Origin: Verrucomicrobiota bacterium
Lineage (GTDB): Bacteria; Verrucomicrobiota; Verrucomicrobiia; Chthoniobacterales; UBA10450
Length of the DNA: 17,090 bases
Direction of reading: 5' to 3'
NCBI GenBank assembly: GCA_003218525.1
Contig: QHNU01000015.1
Span: forward strand, 1 to 17,090
Position 1 is the first letter of the stretch. Every line of letters begins with the position of its first letter. This document shows positions 13,622 to 17,090 of this stretch, one piece after another. Below the pieces are notes generated by a model. The model was not told the DNA's origin, did not search any database, and saw only the letters and a list, made by a program, of their open reading frames with translations. The position numbers and the translations under genes were made by a program.

Positions 13622-14872
13622 CTACTGAGCGGTTTCGGGTTGTCTCACCGCTTCGTGGATCTCGTGGGCTTTCGCCTCGTCGACCCCCAAAATATCTACC
13701 AAATCCTGCACGTCAGCGTCACGCAATCCCTCCAGGTTTGTGAATCCGGACTTCACTAATATCGTCGCTTGCTCTCCCGTGATCGGGAGCGTACCACTCA
13801 GGGCCTGTGCCGCCTGTGCCACCTTCTGCTCGACCGCAGTCGTCGCCGATGTGTCTTTTTGAATATTAATTTCCCACCCGGTCAAACGCGAGGTTAAGCG
13901 GGCATTCTGTCCTTTTTTCCCAATCGCCAGGGAAAGCTGGTCCTCATCAACCGCAATCGTGACACTCTTCTTTTCGGTATCGAAAGTAAGGTTCTTGACC
14001 TTGGCCGGCTTGAGCGCTTCGAGAATAAATTCCTTCGGGTCCGAGCTCCAGCGAATGATGTCGACCTTTTCGTTGTTCAGCTCACGCACGATATTTTTAA
14101 CACGCGATCCGCGCATTCCGACACAAGCCCCAACCGGATCCACCTTTTCATTCGCGCTCCAAACTGCAATCTTCGTCCGATAGCCGGCTTCACGCGCAAT
14201 CCCGCGGATCTCCACCGTTCCATCCGCGATCTCGCTCACTTCCAGCTCGAAAAGCCGCCGGACGAAATTCGGATGACTGCGTGAAACGATGATTTCCGGA
14301 CCGCGCAATCCATTGTCCACCGCGACGACGTAGGCTCGTAATCGGTCCCCGACGTTGTAATCCTCCACCACCACGCGTTCCCGCTGGGGCATAATGGCTT
14401 CGAATTTTCCAAGGTCGAGGATCACATCCGAGCGATCAAAGCGGCGCACCGTTCCGCTGACAATTTCCCCAGCGCGATCCTTGAACTCCTCGTAAATCAT
14501 TTCCTTCTCGACCTGACGAATTCGCTGCATCATCGCCTGCTTCGCCGTCTGAGCGGCAATCCGCCCAAAATTCTTCGGCGTTACTTCCACTTCCACAACG
14601 TCGCCCACGTTCGTGTCCGGCTTTATCTTTCTTGCAGCGTTGATGGAAATCTCGTCCTGTGGATTGGTGACCTTTTCCGCGACGATCAAGCTCGCCAGAG
14701 CTCGGATTTCGCCGGTCTTCGGATTAATATCGATGCGCAATTCCCGGGAAGCGCCCACGCTCTTCTTCGATGCGGAAAGAAGCGCGTTGGAGACCGCCTC
14801 GAGCAAAATCTCGCGCTTAATCCCGCGCTCGCGCTCAAGGTAATCCAGCATCGCAATAAATTCGGCGTTCAT
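13622..14872 (-). CDS. nusA: Transcription termination/antitermination factor NusA
   Basis: It binds RNA polymerase and nascent RNA to control pausing, termination and antitermination. I chose ATG 14872 (416 aa), whose start MNAEFIAMLDYLERERGIKR is the normal NusA N-terminus. A GTG at 14911 would translate the terminator hairpin. The polymerase-binding N-terminal domain spans 1-130. The S1 domain spans about 135-199 (GEIVSGTVRRFDRSDVILDL). KH1 has DPVGACVGMRGSRVKNI (245-261) and KH2 has LSLAIGKKGQNARLTSRLTG (313-332). A C-terminal helix-hairpin-helix module of about 45 residues follows (ILVKSGFTNLEGLRDADVQD). The second acidic repeat of the enterobacterial protein is absent. No rimP gene lies upstream, although rimP usually precedes nusA. 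The leader carries a terminator-like hairpin, so expression may be attenuated. Confidence 0.96.
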   Translation of the reverse strand: MNAEFIAMLDYLERERGIKREILLEAVSNALLSASKKSVGASRELRIDINPKTGEIRALASLIVAEKVTNPQDEISINAARKIKPDTNVGDVVEVEVTPKNFGRIAAQTAKQAMMQRIRQVEKEMIYEEFKDRAGEIVSGTVRRFDRSDVILDLGKFEAIMPQRERVVVEDYNVGDRLRAYVVAVDNGLRGPEIIVSRSHPNFVRRLFELEVSEIADGTVEIRGIAREAGYRTKIAVWSANEKVDPVGACVGMRGSRVKNIVRELNNEKVDIIRWSSDPKEFILEALKPAKVKNLTFDTEKKSVTIAVDEDQLSLAIGKKGQNARLTSRLTGWEINIQKDTSATTAVEQKVAQAAQALSGTLPITGEQATILVKSGFTNLEGLRDADVQDLVDILGVDEAKAHEIHEAVRQPETAQ

Positions 14873-14894
14873 AAAACTATCGAGACCGGCAGAC

Positions 14895-14923
14895 AAAAAA
14901 GAGTGGGACACCAGCTCCCACTC
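14895..14923 (-). terminator. Intrinsic terminator-like hairpin in the nusA leader, candidate attenuator
   Basis: On the minus strand GAGTGGGA (14923-14916) pairs perfectly with TCCCACTC (14908-14901) across a 7-nt loop and is followed at once by TTTTTT (14900-14895). It points toward nusA and ends 22 bases before its ATG. No minus-strand gene lies between it and the divergent plus-strand gene at 15052, so there is nothing obvious upstream for it to terminate. That favours premature termination of the nusA transcript. Confidence 0.7.
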
Positions 14924-14949
14924 CTAGCGGCCGAACGGTCTAGGCGCGT

Positions 14950-14978
14950 AACGTAATTTTAACCACTGGTTCAGTCAA
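14950..14978 (-). promoter_or_regulatory. Possible sigma-70 promoter for the nusA operon
   Basis: Reading the minus strand, TTGACT (14978-14973) is a near-consensus -35 box. It is followed after 17 bases by TACGTT (14955-14950), a poor -10 box. The predicted start near 14943 would put the terminator-like hairpin about 20 bases into the leader. The promoter for the divergent glycosyltransferase is not apparent. Confidence 0.3.
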
Positions 14979-15051
14979 GGTGGGGTGTCTTTTACCGAGC
15001 GGGCCGGGGGAAATCCATTGCAACTCCTCCCGCGGTTGTGAGAATCGCGTG

Positions 15052-16152
15052 ATGACCGAGGTCGAAGCCGAGCAGCGAGGTTGGCGGCAGATTTTTGTCT
15101 CCCGATTTTGGCAGCGCCGTCGCGTTCATGTCGTCCTACTGGTCTGGGCAGCGATCTACCTGCCGGCGCTGGGATCGCTCGAGATCAAAGGCGAAGAAGG
15201 GCGGCGCATCTTACCCGCCATCACTATGCTGCAGAGCGGTAATTTTCTCGTGCCCTACGTCGGAAGCGAAGCGTATTTTAGGAAACCACCATTGGTGAAC
15301 TGGCTGGTCGCGGCTTCGTTCAAATTAACCGGCGTGCGCAACGAGTGGACAGCGCGTTTACCGTCAGTCTTCGCGGTCTTGGCAGTCGCAATCGCCTTTG
15401 TAACTGTCGGCAGCGGAAGCCTGGGCAGCTTGGGATCACTCTTCGCCGCCCTTGTTTGGCTGGTCAATTTCGCAAACGTCGAAAAAGGCCGGCTCATTGA
15501 AATCGAAGCGCTCTACGTCTCGTTGACTGCGCTGGCTTTCATTTTTTGGATTGCAGCTTATCGAGCGGGCAAAAACGGACTGCGCCTGTGGCTTGCACCC
15601 GCGATTTTTCTCGGACTCGGTCTGTTGACCAAAGGTCCGTTGCCACACCTCCTCTTTTTCTACGGGCCGGTCATCGCATTGCTCTGGAGCGATCGCAAAT
15701 TATCGCTTCTCGCCACCCGCGCGCATGTCACCGCGCTGCTTATCGTCTTTGGAATTTTTGCAGCCTGGGCGGCCCCGGTGGTTTTGGTTTCAAATTCATC
15801 ACATGTCGCTCGCCTTTGGTCGCGCGAATTTAGCGGCCGCATTTCGGGCGAAGGATTTCGGCTATCCTCGTGGTTAATGAATATTCCCCGCAGCCTTGCT
15901 TATTTCCTGCCGTGGTTGCCGCTTGCCCTGTTGCAATCCGATGAGCCGGAAGGCCTTCGACGATCTCATTGCGCGTTGCTGGTCGGGATTCTCGTTCCAT
16001 TCGTCGCGATAAATCTCGTACCGGGTGCTCTGCCGCGCTTCGCCATGCCCGCCCTTGGTCCGGTCGCATGGTGGTTTGGCGAGTTGCTATCCCACGACAA
16101 TCTGCGCTGGCCAAGTTGGCTCGGAGGGAAAAGCTTCAGCGCGAAATGCTGA
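15052..16152 (+). CDS. ArnT/PMT-type polytopic membrane glycosyltransferase, N-terminal part
   Basis: ATG 15052 gives 366 residues and a plausible cytosolic start before the first membrane helix (about 26-41). The family hallmark is visible: LEIKGEEGRRILPAITMLQS (43-62, acidic catalytic region in the first periplasmic loop) and YFRKPPLVNWLVAASFKLTG (75-94), which match the Glu-rich loop and the YxxKPPLxYW motif of lipid-linked-sugar transferases (PMT_2/ArnT type). About eight further hydrophobic helices follow. Such enzymes move a sugar from a polyprenyl-phosphate carrier to lipid A or surface glycans. The frame ends at TGA 16150-16152 after KSFSAKC, while the expected last helix and soluble domain continue in another frame from ATG 16146. 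The gene is divergent from nusA. Either a frameshift or small deletion near 16140, or a genuine two-part enzyme, would explain it. Confidence 0.78.
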   Translation: MTEVEAEQRGWRQIFVSRFWQRRRVHVVLLVWAAIYLPALGSLEIKGEEGRRILPAITMLQSGNFLVPYVGSEAYFRKPPLVNWLVAASFKLTGVRNEWTARLPSVFAVLAVAIAFVTVGSGSLGSLGSLFAALVWLVNFANVEKGRLIEIEALYVSLTALAFIFWIAAYRAGKNGLRLWLAPAIFLGLGLLTKGPLPHLLFFYGPVIALLWSDRKLSLLATRAHVTALLIVFGIFAAWAAPVVLVSNSSHVARLWSREFSGRISGEGFRLSSWLMNIPRSLAYFLPWLPLALLQSDEPEGLRRSHCALLVGILVPFVAINLVPGALPRFAMPALGPVAWWFGELLSHDNLRWPSWLGGKSFSAKC

Positions 16153-16502
16153 CCTGTTTCGCACTTCTGGTCTACGCCTTCCTGATCGTGCCCCATCTGC
16201 AATCGCGTGAAAAAGTGAGAAAGCATGCCCGCCAGATCGATGCCGTCGTCCCCGCTAACACTCCCCTTTACGCAGTCGATCCCCAGTACCAGCCCTATCT
16301 TTTTTACGTCCACGCGCCCATCCGCTACGCCAGGACGATCGACGAATTACCGCCGGACACGAGATTTTTCCTGGTGCAGGCCCGGAATGAACGCGAGGCC
16401 CAGACGACCAGCCACTGGTCAACTCATCGAGCTCAACTGGTGCTGCGCATTAAAGATTACCGCAATCACGAAATCATTGTCTTTGCCGTCAGCTCGTTCT
16501 AG
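16146..16502 (+). CDS. C-terminal part of the split glycosyltransferase
   Basis: ATG 16146 overlaps the preceding stop (ATGCTGA). The 118 residues begin with a membrane helix, MLTCFALLVYAFLIVPHLQS, followed by a soluble region: REKVRKHARQIDAVVPANTP, then LYAVDPQYQPYLFYVHAPIR, then ELPPDTRFFLVQARNERE. This is what normally forms the last helix and C-terminal periplasmic domain of verrucomicrobial ArnT-like enzymes. The frame is also open upstream of 16146 (from about 15969), but there it reads Arg-rich shadow sequence. The overlap could allow translational coupling, giving a two-chain enzyme; a frameshift mutation is at least as likely. The usual sequence between KSFSA and the last helix seems short, suggesting some bases are missing. 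Confidence 0.6.
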   Translation: MLTCFALLVYAFLIVPHLQSREKVRKHARQIDAVVPANTPLYAVDPQYQPYLFYVHAPIRYARTIDELPPDTRFFLVQARNEREAQTTSHWSTHRAQLVLRIKDYRNHEIIVFAVSSF

Positions 16503-16508
16503 GCACGG

Positions 16509-16557
16509 TTGACAAGACCCGGAATGCGAATTGCTTAGTTCGTTAGCTACCTAACGA
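16509..16557 (+). promoter_or_regulatory. Candidate MarR/SlyA operator with nearby -35 box
   Basis: TCGTTAG (16540-16546) is the exact inverse of CTAACGA (16551-16557), with CTAC between. The core TTAG-N4-CTAA matches the SlyA-type consensus TTAGCAAGCTAA in its outer bases. It lies 14 bases before the ATG of a MarR/SlyA-like regulator, the usual place for autorepression. A consensus -35 box TTGACA (16509-16514) lies upstream, but no good -10 is present at 16-18 bases. Confidence 0.6.
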
Positions 16558-16571
16558 TTTCACGTTCCCCG

Positions 16572-17054
16572 ATGAAGAAATTCGATCCCGAGACCTTCGG
16601 ACCGCTGCTTCACGGAACGGCGCGGGCCTGGCGGCTAAAGCTCGATGAGCGACTCCGCCCAATGGGTTTGAGCCAGGCGAGATGGCGCACTCTGTTGCTT
16701 CTTTCCCTTACGCCTCATGCTCTGACGCAGGCGGAAATCGCTTCCCATCTTGGGATTGAAGAGCCGACGCTGGTCGCACTGTTGCATCGCCTCGAGCAGG
16801 AGGGATGGGTCTCGCGTAGAAATTCCCCGCGCGATCGCCGCTGCAAAACCGTGCATCTGGAACGCCGCGCTTATCGCGTTATTGGACAAATTAGTGCAAC
16901 GGCCCTCGAATTACGGCACCACTTGATCAGGGACGTTTCCCTGCGTGACTTGCAAACCTGCATGCGAGTTTTGAACCAGATCCGTGAACGAGCGGAGCGG
17001 GCACCATCCATGGTGCGAAACGGCGGAAAAACTATTGCGCAGACAAACAACTAA
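16572..17054 (+). CDS. MarR/SlyA-family transcriptional regulator
   Basis: The 160-aa protein begins MKKFDPETFGPLLHGTARAW, typical of the SlyA branch. The dimerisation helix is followed by the winged helix-turn-helix: LTQAEIASHLGIEEPTLVAL (51-70) holds the recognition helix, LLHRLEQEGWVSRRNSPRDR (70-89) the wing with the conserved Asp-Arg-Arg pair, and CKTVHL closes it. The C-terminal helices complete the dimer domain, and the last 20 residues are polar and probably disordered. Such regulators are dimers that bind a palindrome and release it on contact with phenolic or toxic ligands, often controlling an adjacent efflux pump or surface genes. A matching palindrome sits directly upstream. The next gene starts two bases after this stop, so it is probably co-regulated. 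No ribosome binding site is apparent. Confidence 0.9.
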   Translation: MKKFDPETFGPLLHGTARAWRLKLDERLRPMGLSQARWRTLLLLSLTPHALTQAEIASHLGIEEPTLVALLHRLEQEGWVSRRNSPRDRRCKTVHLERRAYRVIGQISATALELRHHLIRDVSLRDLQTCMRVLNQIRERAERAPSMVRNGGKTIAQTNN

Positions 17055-17055
17055 G

Positions 17056-17090
17056 ATGGCGACTTTGGCAGACGTAAACATTGCGATGCG
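17056..17090 (+). CDS. Start of a further gene, cut by the window edge
   Basis: ATG 17056 follows the TAA of the regulator after one base and opens MATLADVNIAMR to the window end. Eleven or so residues are too few to name a family. The tight spacing suggests an operon with the regulator; in SlyA-type loci the next gene is often an efflux component, which is only a guess here. Confidence 0.4.
   Translation, partial: MATLADVNIAM

Overview
The window looks like a chromosomal piece of a soil bacterium, most likely Verrucomicrobiota (Chthoniobacterales-like). This is inferred from the nusA-infB-rbfA-nrnA-truB-ribF order, the moderately high GC, palindromic intergenic repeats and the accessory genes; no rRNA is present to prove it. 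No complete tRNA, rRNA or CRISPR array was found.

Positions 1-2320 are a decayed accessory stretch. It holds an unrecognised open frame running in from the left edge, a frameshifted remnant of a type IIG/MmeI-like DNA methyltransferase (minus strand), a perfect 36-bp loopless palindrome, a small L7/L12-like reading frame broken by an in-frame TAG, two adjacent hairpins, a small reading frame without a start codon, and the signal-peptide end of a truncated exported protein.

Positions 2320-6083 hold a signalling cluster: a 140-aa protein of unknown function, a double-domain KaiC-like ATPase and a PAS/histidine kinase/receiver hybrid. The KaiC-like gene and the kinase each carry a short out-of-frame deletion. 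The first falls at the region equivalent to the KaiC phosphorylation loop, the second at the receiver phosphoacceptor aspartate. In both cases the rest of the domain is still readable in another frame.

Positions 6084-6620 contain a 3' fragment of a tRNA-Ser-like gene, a 5' fragment of tRNA-Gly(GCC) and direct repeats. This looks like an integration/excision scar separating the decayed left part from the conserved right part.

Positions 6689-8283 hold an apparent operon: an exported DUF6249-type membrane protein, an ECF sigma factor and a small two-helix membrane protein that is probably its anti-sigma partner. It meets ribF tail to tail with no gap.

Positions 14872-8284 (minus strand) are the transcription/translation core operon nusA-infB-rbfA-nrnA-truB-ribF, all intact. 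Three unusual features sit in it: a terminator-like hairpin in the nusA leader (candidate attenuator), a hairpin between nusA and infB that shares a 10-mer with that leader, and a 65-bp twin-hairpin repeat filling the infB-rbfA gap.

Positions 15052-17090 (plus strand) hold an ArnT/PMT-like membrane glycosyltransferase split into two overlapping frames, a MarR/SlyA-type regulator with a good candidate operator just upstream, and the first codons of a further gene.
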